A stretch of 64,000 nt of DNA from CAYJBH01 sp964370605 (GTDB lineage Bacteria > Bacillota > Clostridia > Oscillospirales > Ruminococcaceae), in assembly GCA_964370605.1 (NCBI GenBank), contig CAYJJX010000002.1, positions 62,001 to 126,000 on the forward strand. Direction: 5' to 3'. The notes under the pieces are model-generated. The model saw only the letters and a program-made list of their open reading frames with translations, did not search any database and was not told the origin of the DNA. This document shows, one piece after another, positions 8,947-17,589 of this stretch; position 1 is the first letter of the stretch; each line of letters opens with the position of its first letter. Made by a program: the position numbers and the translations under genes.

Positions 8947-9605
8947 TATAGTTTCTCCTGCACAATACCGTAAATCTCTTTTGCGATATCTTCACGGGAG
9001 CGCATCGCTCCCTCTACATCACACTTTACCTCTCGCCAGCACAACCTCTGCGCCATCTGTTTTGCAATGCGGTGTGCCGAATGTTGATGCGCATCATCTT
9101 TTTCATGAATATCCCTACCTCCCTGAACCGCGTATCTTTGATCCATAAGTTCAGAACTGAGTTTAACCGGAAGCGACAAAAAAATCACCTCGTCCGGCTT
9201 TGGGATACCGAGTTTATTATACTCAAAATCAAACAACCAGTCAACAAAAAGATCGTGCTCCTCCGGCGGAAGCTTTGTACACTGGTGGATTGCATTTGCA
9301 GTGGTATATCGGTCACATATAAGGATACCGCCGCGATCGTAAAACTCTTTGAAATCTCGCATATATCGACAATAGCGATCCACCGAAAAAAAAGACGAGG
9401 CGGCAAATGCATTAACATCGTCGGCATTCTCAGACAGCTCGCCGGCAAGATACATACGGACCGGACCGGACGAAAGACTATCGTAGTCGGGAAAGGCGAC
9501 ACTTCTTACATCATATCCCTGCGATAACAATTCATTATATAATAATTCGGTTTGGGTCGCTTTGCCGCAACCGTCAAGACCGTCTATTACAAATAGTTTG
9601 CCCAT
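8946..9605 (-). CDS. Thymidylate-kinase-like deoxynucleotide kinase
   Basis: The 219-residue protein has a P-loop at residues 8-15 (GLDGCGKAT), the substrate-binding DRY motif in ICDRYTTANAIHQ, and a lid region rich in charged residues (GGRDIHEKDD). This matches the dTMP kinase fold, which phosphorylates dTMP to dTDP for DNA synthesis. The sequence resembles a divergent clostridial group annotated as thymidylate kinase, so substrate preference is less certain than for canonical Tmk. It lies 48 bp after pcrA and overlaps the GNAT gene by one base. A GAAAGGA site lies upstream. Confidence 0.8.
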   Translation of the reverse strand: MGKLFVIDGLDGCGKATQTELLYNELLSQGYDVRSVAFPDYDSLSSGPVRMYLAGELSENADDVNAFAASSFFSVDRYCRYMRDFKEFYDRGGILICDRYTTANAIHQCTKLPPEEHDLFVDWLFDFEYNKLGIPKPDEVIFLSLPVKLSSELMDQRYAVQGGRDIHEKDDAHQHSAHRIAKQMAQRLCWREVKCDVEGAMRSREDIAKEIYGIVQEKL

Positions 9606-9653
9606 AATTCGATTCTTTCCTTTCCTGTCGTTATCCTTGGACGAATTAAGTGT

Positions 9654-11867
9654 CTATAATTTTTCCATCGGTGCATAGTTCGCCATCGTTTTTTTCAGTC
9701 CGACACGATCAAACTGTATCTCGACAATCGAATCGCCGGACAGCGGCGTGACATTCTTGACAACACCGGTGCCGAACACGCTGTGTTTCACCTTGTCGCC
9801 GACATTATACGAGGCCGGCTCGCTCAATGCCTTTTTCGGCGGCACTTGTTTTGAGGGAACATTTGCGGCAAAACTTCCAAGACCGCCGGAGCGCAGTGTA
9901 GCGCCGGAGCGATAGCTCGAAGCATCGACCGATCCAAACTTTGTATCCTGTCTCGTCGCAGAGTCAAGGTTTGGCGGTGATGTGAACAGTTCGGGTGGTA
10001 TTTCCCCCACAAACCTTGACGGGCGATTGAACTTTGTCTGGCCGAATACAAACCGCTTTGAAGCGACCGATATGTATAGTCTCTTTTTCGCCCGAGTAAG
10101 GGCAACATAACAAAGGCGTCGCTCTTCTTCGAGCTCTTCTGAATTGTGTCTTGCACTTTCCATCGGAAAAATCCCGTCCTCCAGTCCGACCAAAAACACA
10201 TTTTCAAACTCAAGACCCTTGGCGGCGTGTACCGTCATCAACACCATATAATCGGCGTCTTCGTCATAGTTATCAAGATCGGTAAACAGCGCAACCTCTT
10301 CCAAAAAGCCAAGAAGAGTCGCCTCTTCGCCCTGTTTTTCCTCATATTCCGCTATCATGGAAACCAGCTGAGTCAGATACTCTATATCGGTCTCGCCACC
10401 TTCTTTGTCCGCCTTGCACATTGACATATATCCACTCTGTTCAATAACGGCAGAACACAGCTCGGACGGTTTGAGCTCATCGGTGAGCATCGAGAGCTTG
10501 CGGTACATATTATAGAAGTCGGCGAGCTTCGCGGCAGGGCGCACCAGTACCGGAAAGTCGGTTGGTCGCTCAATTACGTCAAGGCAACTCATACCGTGTG
10601 AGGCGGCAATTTCCGAGATCCTCTCGGCGGTGGTTGCACCGATTCCTCTTGCCGGAACGTTGAGTATTCTCATCAGTCGCAGATTGTCATTTCGATTGGT
10701 CAGCACCGAAAGATAGGAAAGAATGTCCTTGATGACTTTGCGATCAAAAAACTTCATGCCGCCCACCAACTTGTACGGAATTCCGCTTCTTGTGCAGTAC
10801 GACTCAATCGGTCCTGACTGGGAGTTCATTCTATATAGCACGGCACAGTCGGAAAGCTTTGTACCCTCCTCCAGCAGACTTTTTAGCGTCTTGCCGATAT
10901 TGAATGCCTCGTCATACTCGTCCTCGGCAGAAAAGAATTTGATCTTTTCGCCGTCCCCTGCCTCGGTAAAGAGCATCTTCCCTTTTCGTGCTGTATTGTT
11001 TTCGATAACGCTGTTTGCGGCATTCAAAATGGTTGCACTGCTTCGATAGTTTTGCTCAAGCTTTATCACAAGAGCATCGGGATAGTGTTTTTCAAAGCCG
11101 AGAATATTCTCAATGGTCGCACCCCTGAAACGATAGATACTCTGATCGTCGTCGCCCACAACACACAGATTGTTATGCTCTGCCGTCAACAGCGATACCA
11201 GTTCAAACTGCGCTATGCTTGTGTCCTGAAACTCGTCCACCATGATGTACTCGAAACGTCCATGGCAATATTCGCGAACCTCGTCAAATTCCTGCAAAAG
11301 GCGAACGGTACAAAAAATCAAATCGTCAAAATCAAACGCACCTGCCGCTTTGAGTTCCTTTTGATATGCGGTATATATCTTATAAACAAGCGAATCTGCG
11401 GTCTGCGAGACGTCTGCCGGCTCGAGCAGACAGTCTTTGAAACGACTAATCTTGGATATTGCCGCCTTGTATGGCAGAAAATCTTTGTCGATGTCGTTTT
11501 GTTTATAGATGTTTTTTATAACCCTGAGTTGGTCGTCGCTGTCATATATCGTAAAACTTTTGGGATATCCGAGTAGCTCGCCAAAACGACGCAGTAAAAA
11601 CACGCAGGTAGAATGAAACGTTGCCGCAAAGACATCGTTCCCCATTTCGCCGAGCTGAGCCGCAAGCCGTGCTTTTAGCTCCCCTGCCGCCTTATTTGTA
11701 AATGTAATGGCAAGCACCTTATATGGCCTCACCCTCTTGCTATCAATAATGTTTGCGATTCTCTCCACCAAAACGGTGGTTTTTCCACTGCCTGCACCGG
11801 CAATAATCAACAATGGACCATCGGTATGCTGTACCGCCTGTCGTTGTTTTTCGTTTAAATTCCTCAA
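9654..11867 (-). CDS. pcrA: ATP-dependent DNA helicase PcrA/UvrD
   Basis: The 737-residue SF1A helicase carries the Q motif (LNEKQRQAVQ) and Walker A (GAGSGKTT, near residue 25). Motif II is VDEFQDTS, motif III is VVGDDDQSIYRFRGA, and motif IV/V-type segments include LEQNYRSS. Motif V is TVHAAKGLEFENVFLVGLEDG and motif VI is VALTRAKKRLYI. The C-terminal KVKHSVFGTGVV segment is the Tudor-like domain that contacts RNA polymerase in PcrA. Role: 3'-5' unwinding in nucleotide excision repair and removal of RecA filaments. The start is TTG, 8 bp after AGGG; no nearby ATG exists in frame. It heads the minus-strand operon through the U32 gene. Confidence 0.95.
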   Translation of the reverse strand: MRNLNEKQRQAVQHTDGPLLIIAGAGSGKTTVLVERIANIIDSKRVRPYKVLAITFTNKAAGELKARLAAQLGEMGNDVFAATFHSTCVFLLRRFGELLGYPKSFTIYDSDDQLRVIKNIYKQNDIDKDFLPYKAAISKISRFKDCLLEPADVSQTADSLVYKIYTAYQKELKAAGAFDFDDLIFCTVRLLQEFDEVREYCHGRFEYIMVDEFQDTSIAQFELVSLLTAEHNNLCVVGDDDQSIYRFRGATIENILGFEKHYPDALVIKLEQNYRSSATILNAANSVIENNTARKGKMLFTEAGDGEKIKFFSAEDEYDEAFNIGKTLKSLLEEGTKLSDCAVLYRMNSQSGPIESYCTRSGIPYKLVGGMKFFDRKVIKDILSYLSVLTNRNDNLRLMRILNVPARGIGATTAERISEIAASHGMSCLDVIERPTDFPVLVRPAAKLADFYNMYRKLSMLTDELKPSELCSAVIEQSGYMSMCKADKEGGETDIEYLTQLVSMIAEYEEKQGEEATLLGFLEEVALFTDLDNYDEDADYMVLMTVHAAKGLEFENVFLVGLEDGIFPMESARHNSEELEEERRLCYVALTRAKKRLYISVASKRFVFGQTKFNRPSRFVGEIPPELFTSPPNLDSATRQDTKFGSVDASSYRSGATLRSGGLGSFAANVPSKQVPPKKALSEPASYNVGDKVKHSVFGTGVVKNVTPLSGDSIVEIQFDRVGLKKTMANYAPMEKL

Positions 11868-11900
11868 ATTAACCCTATTTTCTCATTTTAAAGTAAGGAC

Positions 11901-11929
11901 AGTATACCATATAATTGAATGTTTAGCAA
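11901..11929 (-). promoter_or_regulatory. Promoter of the pcrA operon
   Basis: On the minus strand, TTGCTA and TATACT are separated by 17 bp, about 34 bp upstream of the TTG start. It is divergent from the hrcA promoter. Confidence 0.5.
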
Positions 11930-11948
11930 ATAATTTTTAAAAAAAGTA

Positions 11949-11976
11949 TTGACTTTTCAACAAAAAAGAATATAAT
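11949..11976 (+). promoter_or_regulatory. Sigma-A-type promoter of the hrcA-grpE-dnaK-dnaJ operon
   Basis: TTGACT and a perfect TATAAT are separated by 16 bp. The CIRCE operator begins 5 bp after the -10 box, so the predicted transcription start falls inside it. Confidence 0.75.
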
Positions 11977-11980
11977 GATA

Positions 11981-12007
11981 TTAGCACTCTAGCAGTGAGA
12001 GTGCTAA
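11981..12007. promoter_or_regulatory. CIRCE operator (HrcA binding site)
   Basis: A perfect inverted repeat: TTAGCACTC, a 9-base spacer, then GAGTGCTAA. This equals the CIRCE consensus. HrcA bound here blocks the promoter until heat shock titrates the chaperonin. The element also lies in the 5' end of the transcript. Confidence 0.95.
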
Positions 12008-12029
12008 CGAAAGAAAAGAGGTGTCTTGC

Positions 12030-13040
12030 GTGGCTCTTGACGAAAGAAAAAAACGCATACTGGGCGAAATCGTTCTACTATATGAGGCGATGGGCGAGCC
12101 GGTTGGCTCCGGTCTTTTGGCAAAACACATTGAGATGGCCGTCTCCACCGCCACACTTCGTGCCGAGATGGCAACGCTGACAAGGCTCGGACTGCTGGCG
12201 CAACCACACACTTCAGCCGGCCGAATACCGTCCGCCGAGGGGTATCGATATTATGTAGAGAACCTGATGGACCGCAGATGTGTTCTTTCAGATTCCGCCA
12301 AAGAACACATCGATCGCCAACTTTTAGCACTTGACCGCCAGACCGACCGTTTCATGCAGGGTGTAGCACTTTCCCTTGCCTCTGCACTCGGACTGCCCGC
12401 ATATTCTACACTCCCCCGAAGTGAAAACATGCAGATTGCTCGTTTCAGGTTGCTACAAGTTGGACAAAATACTGTTCTCATCGTAGCGGTCGCGGCAGAA
12501 GGCACTCCACATACACGTGTTGTTCGTCTGTATGAAAAGATAAATGATCGACTACTCGCACTTTGCGGCGAATTGCTGAACAGATACTTGTGCTTTGTAA
12601 GCCGGCAGGATATTTCGGTAGCGATAATTCGTGAGATAATAAATCAACTCGACTCGCCGACAGCAGGAAGTGAAATCGTCATGGGCGCTGTCGCACTGCT
12701 GGAGAATATGTCCGATGTCAAGGTGTACTTTGAAGGACAACAGCATCTGACACATGTCGCGAAGAACGGAGTTGGCCTTGAGGCGTTACTGGCTCTCGTA
12801 TCAACACAAAACAATTTCTACGAACTTCTGGACATTGCCACCGAAAACAGTGGGGTTTTGCTCTGCGAAGGACGAGACTACGGCACCAGCGGACTTGTAG
12901 TGCTGTGCGAAACATATAGCGCGGGAGGAGGACTCACGGGACGTGTCGGAGTGCTCGGGCCGGAGAGAATGGCATATCATAGAGCTATACCGACAATTCG
13001 ATATTACACCGACAGAATAAGTGGCATTCTGACGACATAA
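12030..13040 (+). CDS. hrcA: Heat-inducible transcription repressor HrcA
   Basis: The 336-residue protein has an N-terminal winged helix (LDERKKRILGEIVLLYEAMGE, then STATLRAEMATLTRLGLL). The family signature QPHTSAGRIPSAEGYRYYV follows, then the GAF-like dimerisation domain. It represses CIRCE-bearing operons, including its own. The start is taken as GTG at 12030, 8 bp after AAAGAGG. A GTG three codons upstream (12021) overlaps that ribosome site and is less likely. It is the first gene of the chaperone operon, followed 30 bp later by grpE. Confidence 0.93.
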   Translation: MALDERKKRILGEIVLLYEAMGEPVGSGLLAKHIEMAVSTATLRAEMATLTRLGLLAQPHTSAGRIPSAEGYRYYVENLMDRRCVLSDSAKEHIDRQLLALDRQTDRFMQGVALSLASALGLPAYSTLPRSENMQIARFRLLQVGQNTVLIVAVAAEGTPHTRVVRLYEKINDRLLALCGELLNRYLCFVSRQDISVAIIREIINQLDSPTAGSEIVMGAVALLENMSDVKVYFEGQQHLTHVAKNGVGLEALLALVSTQNNFYELLDIATENSGVLLCEGRDYGTSGLVVLCETYSAGGGLTGRVGVLGPERMAYHRAIPTIRYYTDRISGILTT

Positions 13041-13070
13041 AATAGTAAATAAAATTACAGAGGTGATAAC

Positions 13071-13607
13071 TTGAAAAAACAACGTGACAAAGAAGAGACA
13101 AAAAACAACGTGACCGAAGAGCAGACAATGGACACCAATCAAGAGGTGCAAGACGCACCGTCTGAGGTCGAGGAGCAAGCTGCCGAGCCTCAAAAGGACG
13201 AACTTGCCGAGGCAAAAGGACAACTCCTTCGTGCACTTGCCGAGTATGACAACTATCGTAAACGTTCCACCAAAGAAAAGGAGCAGGCATTCACCAACGG
13301 AATGTGCTATGCAGTAGAAAAACTAATCCCTGTGCTGGATACTCTCTCCATGGCCGAGGCGGCACCCTGTGCCGACGAAGAGTTCAAAAAAGGCATTACA
13401 CTCACCATGCAAAAGGCGCAAAATGCTTTTGAGGCACTCGGTGTTACCGAGATTGAGGCGGAAGGTGCAATGTTTGATCCGGAACTGCACAGCGCTGTTA
13501 TGCAGGAACAAGGTGACGAGACCGGAAAGATCATGAAGGTTTTGCAAAAGGGCTACAAGATCGGTGACAAGGTTATCCGTCACAGCTCGGTCAGTGTCAG
13601 CGAATAA
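13071..13607 (+). CDS. grpE: Nucleotide exchange factor GrpE
   Basis: The 178-residue protein has an acidic, Gln/Glu-rich N-terminus, a long coiled coil including ALAEYDNYRKRSTKEKE, and the beta-sheet C-terminus (GAMFDPELHSAVMQEQ, KGYKIGDKVIRHSSVSV). It accelerates ADP release from DnaK. The start codon is TTG, placed 7 bp after a GAGGTG ribosome site and reading MKKQRDKEE. Length is normal for the family. It lies between hrcA and dnaK; the 147-bp gap before dnaK holds a compact stem-loop. Confidence 0.95.
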   Translation: MKKQRDKEETKNNVTEEQTMDTNQEVQDAPSEVEEQAAEPQKDELAEAKGQLLRALAEYDNYRKRSTKEKEQAFTNGMCYAVEKLIPVLDTLSMAEAAPCADEEFKKGITLTMQKAQNAFEALGVTEIEAEGAMFDPELHSAVMQEQGDETGKIMKVLQKGYKIGDKVIRHSSVSVSE

Positions 13608-13620
13608 TATTGGTATAAGG

Positions 13621-13656
13621 AGTGCACCGACGGGTGATAATCCCCACGGCAACACT
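13621..13656 (+). other. Predicted stem-loop between grpE and dnaK
   Basis: AGTG/CACT, CCG/CGG and GGG/CCC segments pair in register around a short loop, giving an interrupted stem. No T-run follows, so it is not a standard terminator. It may be an mRNA processing or stability element. Function is inferred only. Confidence 0.35.
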
Positions 13657-13754
13657 TCATTATATATAGGTTGAAATTACTGTCAATTATTTCTAACTTA
13701 ACAAAACAAAAAAACTACCAAGTCACATCGACTATAAAGAAAGGAAATTTTATT

Positions 13755-15572
13755 ATGGCAAAAATTATAGGTATAGATTTAGGAACCACTAACTCATGTG
13801 TTGCGGTTATCGAGGGCGGCGAATCGGTCGTCATCGCCAACGCCGAAGGCGCACGCACCACACCCTCTGTTGTTGCATTTTCCGCAACCGGTGAGCGTAT
13901 GGTCGGACAGGTCGCAAAACGTCAGTCGATCACCAACCCGACACGTACTATCGCTTCAATCAAAAGAGAGATGGGCACCGATTACAAGGTATCCATCGAC
14001 GGCAAAGACTACACACCGCAAGAGATCAGCGCAATGATCCTCACAAAACTCAAGGCAGATGCAGAAGCATATCTCGGCGACACCGTTACCGAGGCGGTCA
14101 TTACCGTGCCTGCCTACTTTAACGACAGTCAACGTCAGGCAACAAAAGATGCCGGCACCATCGCAGGCCTTGATGTAAAGCGTATCATCAACGAGCCCAC
14201 AGCGGCGGCTCTTGCCTACGGAATCGACAAAGAAGACGATCAAAAAATCATGGTCTATGACCTTGGCGGCGGTACCTTTGACGTTTCGGTCATTGAAATG
14301 GGTGACGGTGTGCAAGAAGTTCTCGCAACAGCCGGTAACAACCGACTCGGCGGCGACGACTTTGACAAGAGAGTCATCGATTATCTTGCAGAAGAATTTA
14401 AAAAAGAAAATGGTATCGACCTTCGTGACGACAAGATGGCGGCACAACGTCTCAAAGAGGCGGCAGAAAAAGCCAAGATCGAGCTTTCCGGTGTTGCATC
14501 TACCGCAATCAACCTCCCGTTCATCACCGCAGACGCTTCCGGCCCGAAACATCTTGACATGAACCTTACCCGTGCAAAGTTCAACGAGCTGACCGCAGAT
14601 CTGGTTGAAGCAACCATGAAACCGCTTCGTCAGGCACTGTCTGATGCCGGACTGAAGCCGGGCGATCTGCAAAAGGTTTTGCTCGTCGGTGGTTCCACAC
14701 GTATCCCCGCAGTACAAGATGCGGTTAAAGATTTCATGGGCAAAGAGGCGTTCAAAGGCATCAACCCCGACGAGTGTGTTGCCATGGGTGCCGCAATTCA
14801 AGCCGGCGTTCTGGGCGGCGACGTAAAAGGCATGTTGCTGTTGGATGTTACCCCGCTTTCACTCGGAATCGAGACAATGGGCGGAGTAACCACTAAAATC
14901 ATCGAGCGAAACACAACAATACCGACCAAAAAGAGCCAGGTTTTCTCCACCGCCGCCGACAACCAACCCTCTGTTGAGGTTAATGTGCTTCAAGGCGAGC
15001 GTGAGATGGCACGAGACAACAAATCACTCGGAATGTTCCACCTTGACGGAATCCCGGCCGCACCACGTGGTGTCCCGCAGATTGAAGTTACCTTTGACAT
15101 CGACGCAAACGGCATCGTCCATGTGTCGGCAAAGGATCTCGGAACCGGAAAGGTTCAAAGCATCACCATCACCAGCTCGACCAACATGAGCAAAGACGAT
15201 ATTGAAAAGGCAGTCAAAGAGGCCGAGCAGTTTGCCGCCGACGACAAGAAAAAGCGCGAGGCTGTCGATGCACGCAATGCCGCAGACCAGATGGTTTTTG
15301 CCGCCGATAAACTAATCAAAGACATGGGCGACAAGTTGGAAGAGGGCGACAAAGCACAGCTGGAAGAAAAGAAAAACGCTCTTAAAACAGCGCTTGATGC
15401 CGACAATGCCGAGGCAATGGCAACCGCAAGTGAAGAACTGCAAAAAATATTGCATGAAGTTTCACAAAAGATGTACAGTGCGGCCGGTGCAGAGCAAGGA
15501 GCCGCAGATCCGGCGGCAGGAGCAACACAAAGCGACGACGGCGTAGTAGATGCCGATTTTAAAGAAGTATAA
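13755..15572 (+). CDS. dnaK: Chaperone DnaK (Hsp70)
   Basis: The 605-residue protein begins MAKIIGIDLGTTNSC. It has the Hsp70 signatures VYDLGGGTFDVSVIE and LVGGSTRIPAVQ, the interdomain linker region (VLLLDVTPLSLG-type), a substrate-binding beta domain and a helical lid. The C-terminus ends in an acidic VVDADFKEV tail that resembles the EEVD-like bacterial end. It folds nascent and stress-damaged proteins with DnaJ and GrpE. The ATG at 13755 follows AAAGGAA; an in-frame upstream extension has no homology. Expression is under CIRCE/HrcA through the operon promoter. Confidence 0.97.
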   Translation: MAKIIGIDLGTTNSCVAVIEGGESVVIANAEGARTTPSVVAFSATGERMVGQVAKRQSITNPTRTIASIKREMGTDYKVSIDGKDYTPQEISAMILTKLKADAEAYLGDTVTEAVITVPAYFNDSQRQATKDAGTIAGLDVKRIINEPTAAALAYGIDKEDDQKIMVYDLGGGTFDVSVIEMGDGVQEVLATAGNNRLGGDDFDKRVIDYLAEEFKKENGIDLRDDKMAAQRLKEAAEKAKIELSGVASTAINLPFITADASGPKHLDMNLTRAKFNELTADLVEATMKPLRQALSDAGLKPGDLQKVLLVGGSTRIPAVQDAVKDFMGKEAFKGINPDECVAMGAAIQAGVLGGDVKGMLLLDVTPLSLGIETMGGVTTKIIERNTTIPTKKSQVFSTAADNQPSVEVNVLQGEREMARDNKSLGMFHLDGIPAAPRGVPQIEVTFDIDANGIVHVSAKDLGTGKVQSITITSSTNMSKDDIEKAVKEAEQFAADDKKKREAVDARNAADQMVFAADKLIKDMGDKLEEGDKAQLEEKKNALKTALDADNAEAMATASEELQKILHEVSQKMYSAAGAEQGAADPAAGATQSDDGVVDADFKEV

Positions 15573-15590
15573 TTTTTAGCGACTGACGGG

Positions 15591-15690
15591 TAGTGAAAAG
15601 TGAAGAATGAGGTTTCGTTTCCATGTGAGTGTACACCCACAAAAACATGAGTGCGTCCGAATTTTTTCACTCTTCACTATTCACTGTTCA
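15591..15690. repeat. MITE-like imperfect inverted repeat between dnaK and dnaJ
   Basis: The left arm begins AGTGAAAAGTGAAGAATGA (from 15592). The right arm, read on the other strand from 15685, begins AGTGAATAGTGAAGAGTGA, so the ends match at about 17 of 19 positions. The intervening ~55 bp contain GTGAGTGTACACCCAC and no reading frame. AGTGAA-rich inverted repeats of this kind resemble dispersed non-coding miniature elements. Only one copy is seen in the window, so mobility is inferred. Confidence 0.5.
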
Positions 15691-15717
15691 ACGATACCCC
15701 AACGTAAGTAGGAGATT

Positions 15718-16869
15718 ATGGCAGATAAACGAGATTTTTATGAGGTGCTGGGCGTACCTCGCTCGGCAAACGAGTCGGAACTGAAGTCCGCATACCGAAA
15801 ACTTGCCAAAAAATATCATCCCGACATGAATCCGGATAATAAAGAGGCAGAGCAAAAGTTCAAAGAGGCAAGCGAGGCGTACGAAATCCTGTCCGACGGC
15901 GATAAAAGAGCAAAGTATGACCAGTTTGGTCATGCCGGTGTAGACCCGAACTTTGGTGCCGGTGGCGGATTTGGCGGCGGTTTCGGCGGTGGCTTTGGCG
16001 GCGGAATCGACCTCGATGACATACTCGGCAGCTTTTTCGGCGGCGGTTTCGGCGGAAGTTCGCGCCGCAATCCAAATGCCCCTCAACGCGGTGCCGACCT
16101 AAGGGTTGCTATCAAACTCAGCTTCATGGAAGCGGCAAAAGGCTGCAAAAAAACAATATCCATAAACAAACAGGAAAGTTGCGACGAATGCGGCGGAAGC
16201 GGAGCGGCAAAAGGCTCTTCCCCCGAAACCTGTTCCGAATGTGGCGGCCGAGGTGTTGTGATGCAGCAGCAACGCACCCCGTTTGGCGTGATTCAAAACC
16301 AGCGCCCCTGTACCGCATGTGGCGGTCGTGGAAAGACGATAAAGAACCCCTGTTCAAAATGTCGAGGAAGCGGCAGAGTTAGCTTACCCAAGAGCGTCGA
16401 GGTCAATATACCGGAAGGTATCGACGACGATCAGAGTATCGCACTGCGCGGCCTTGGCGATGCAGGTGTAAACGGCGGACCGGCAGGAGACGTCATCGTG
16501 GTTGTCTCGGTCGCAAAAGACAAAATTTTCGAACGTGACAGTTATGACCTGTGGGTCACCATACCGATTACCTATGCACAGGCAACTACCGGATGCGAAC
16601 TTGTTGTGCCAACTCTCGAAGGGCAGGTACAGTACAACGTGCCGGAAGGAACCCAGAGCGGCACAGTTTTCAGACTGCGTGGCAAGGGAGTTAAATACTT
16701 AAACGGCCGCGGCCATGGTGATGAATATGTCAAAGTCATAGTGGAAGTCCCGAAAAAGCTGACAAAAGAGCAGCGGACGGCGCTTGCGGCATTTGAGGCT
16801 ACATTAAAGGATGATAACTACGAGCAACGCAAAGGTTTTTTCAAAAATCTAAAAGACTTTTTTGGATAA
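15718..16869 (+). CDS. dnaJ: Chaperone DnaJ (Hsp40)
   Basis: The 383-residue class-A J protein has a J domain (residues 4-70, HPD in KKYHPDMNP). A Gly/Phe-rich linker follows with GGGFGGGF repeats. Four zinc-binding CxxCxGxG motifs are present (CDECGGSG, CSECGGRG, CTACGGRG, CSKCRGSG), then the C-terminal substrate-binding domains. It stimulates DnaK ATPase and presents clients. The ATG follows a GGAGATT site. It is separated from dnaK by the MITE-like repeat, and no terminator is evident between them. Confidence 0.97.
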   Translation: MADKRDFYEVLGVPRSANESELKSAYRKLAKKYHPDMNPDNKEAEQKFKEASEAYEILSDGDKRAKYDQFGHAGVDPNFGAGGGFGGGFGGGFGGGIDLDDILGSFFGGGFGGSSRRNPNAPQRGADLRVAIKLSFMEAAKGCKKTISINKQESCDECGGSGAAKGSSPETCSECGGRGVVMQQQRTPFGVIQNQRPCTACGGRGKTIKNPCSKCRGSGRVSLPKSVEVNIPEGIDDDQSIALRGLGDAGVNGGPAGDVIVVVSVAKDKIFERDSYDLWVTIPITYAQATTGCELVVPTLEGQVQYNVPEGTQSGTVFRLRGKGVKYLNGRGHGDEYVKVIVEVPKKLTKEQRTALAAFEATLKDDNYEQRKGFFKNLKDFFG

Positions 16870-16904
16870 AAATCTAACTATTGACAAAATTTGTTAATAA
16901 TATA

Positions 16905-16933
16905 TTGACAAAAAACACAAAGTAGATTATACT
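16905..16933 (+). promoter_or_regulatory. Promoter of the small sigma-factor gene
   Basis: A consensus-quality TTGACA is followed by a 17-bp spacer and TATACT, 30 bp upstream of the ATG at 16964. A second TTGACA at 16881 has no -10 at proper spacing. Confidence 0.65.
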
Positions 16934-16963
16934 GAGTACAGCGTCGAAAAATGGTAGCGTTTA

Positions 16964-17503
16964 ATGAAACTTGACACCGAGACCGTGTTGCGTGCAAAAC
17001 ATGGCGATACAACTGCACAGGAGGCTGTTGTCACGGCTAACCTGCCGAGACTGCACCGACTTGCGAACAGCTATCGCGGTTCCGGCAATGAAAGTGAAGA
17101 TCTCGTGCAAGAGGGTCTGATCGGACTTTTCTCCGCCGTTGAACACTTTGATGTGAACGGTACAGCACAGTTTTCAACCTATGCCTACCGCTGTATGACG
17201 AACAGCATACTTTCCGCCGTTAAAAAGGCGACCGGAAAAAAGCATTTTGCACTAAACACAGCAAAATCTTTATCAGACACTGAAGTTACTATCAGCACCG
17301 AACAACTCGCCATTTACAATGAGCGATATCGGTTGCTACAGGATAGGATAAAAACCGAGCTGACAAAGCTCGAACAGCGAGTTCTTTTTGCATATCTCGA
17401 TGGGGTGGACTATGTGTCCATAGCAAAACAATGCAGCATCACAACCAAATCGGTGGATAACGCACTTTACCGCGTACGCAAAAAACTCTTATCAAGGATT
17501 TAG
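16964..17503 (+). CDS. Sigma-70-family RNA polymerase sigma factor, SigH-like
   Basis: The 179-residue protein has region 2 (LPRLHRLANSYRGSGNESEDLVQEGLIGLFSAVEHFD, then the -10-binding FSTYAYRCMTNSI). Region 4 has a helix-turn-helix (LTKLEQRVLFAYLDGVDYVSIAKQCSITTKSVDNALYRVRKKL). This is the SigH/SpoIIAC-like short form without region 1 or 3. Family role: directing RNA polymerase to a special promoter set, in Clostridia often transition-state or competence genes. The regulon cannot be read here. It has its own strong promoter. A zinc-ribbon gene follows after 86 bp. Confidence 0.85.
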   Translation: MKLDTETVLRAKHGDTTAQEAVVTANLPRLHRLANSYRGSGNESEDLVQEGLIGLFSAVEHFDVNGTAQFSTYAYRCMTNSILSAVKKATGKKHFALNTAKSLSDTEVTISTEQLAIYNERYRLLQDRIKTELTKLEQRVLFAYLDGVDYVSIAKQCSITTKSVDNALYRVRKKLLSRI

Positions 17504-17589
17504 GCAACCGGCCTAAACATAAAGGTCCGTATGGAAAACCGATATCGGTAGTACTGTCGGGCAAAACAACCCCCAAAGGAGAGAAACCC

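Noticed and set aside
13671..13754. N-terminal extension of DnaK by 28 residues
   Set aside because: The extension has no homology, and AAAGGAA sits just before the ATG at 13755, which begins the canonical DnaK sequence.
16881..16886. Second TTGACA upstream of the sigma-factor gene
   Set aside because: No -10 hexamer lies at 15-19 bp; the copy at 16905 fits better.
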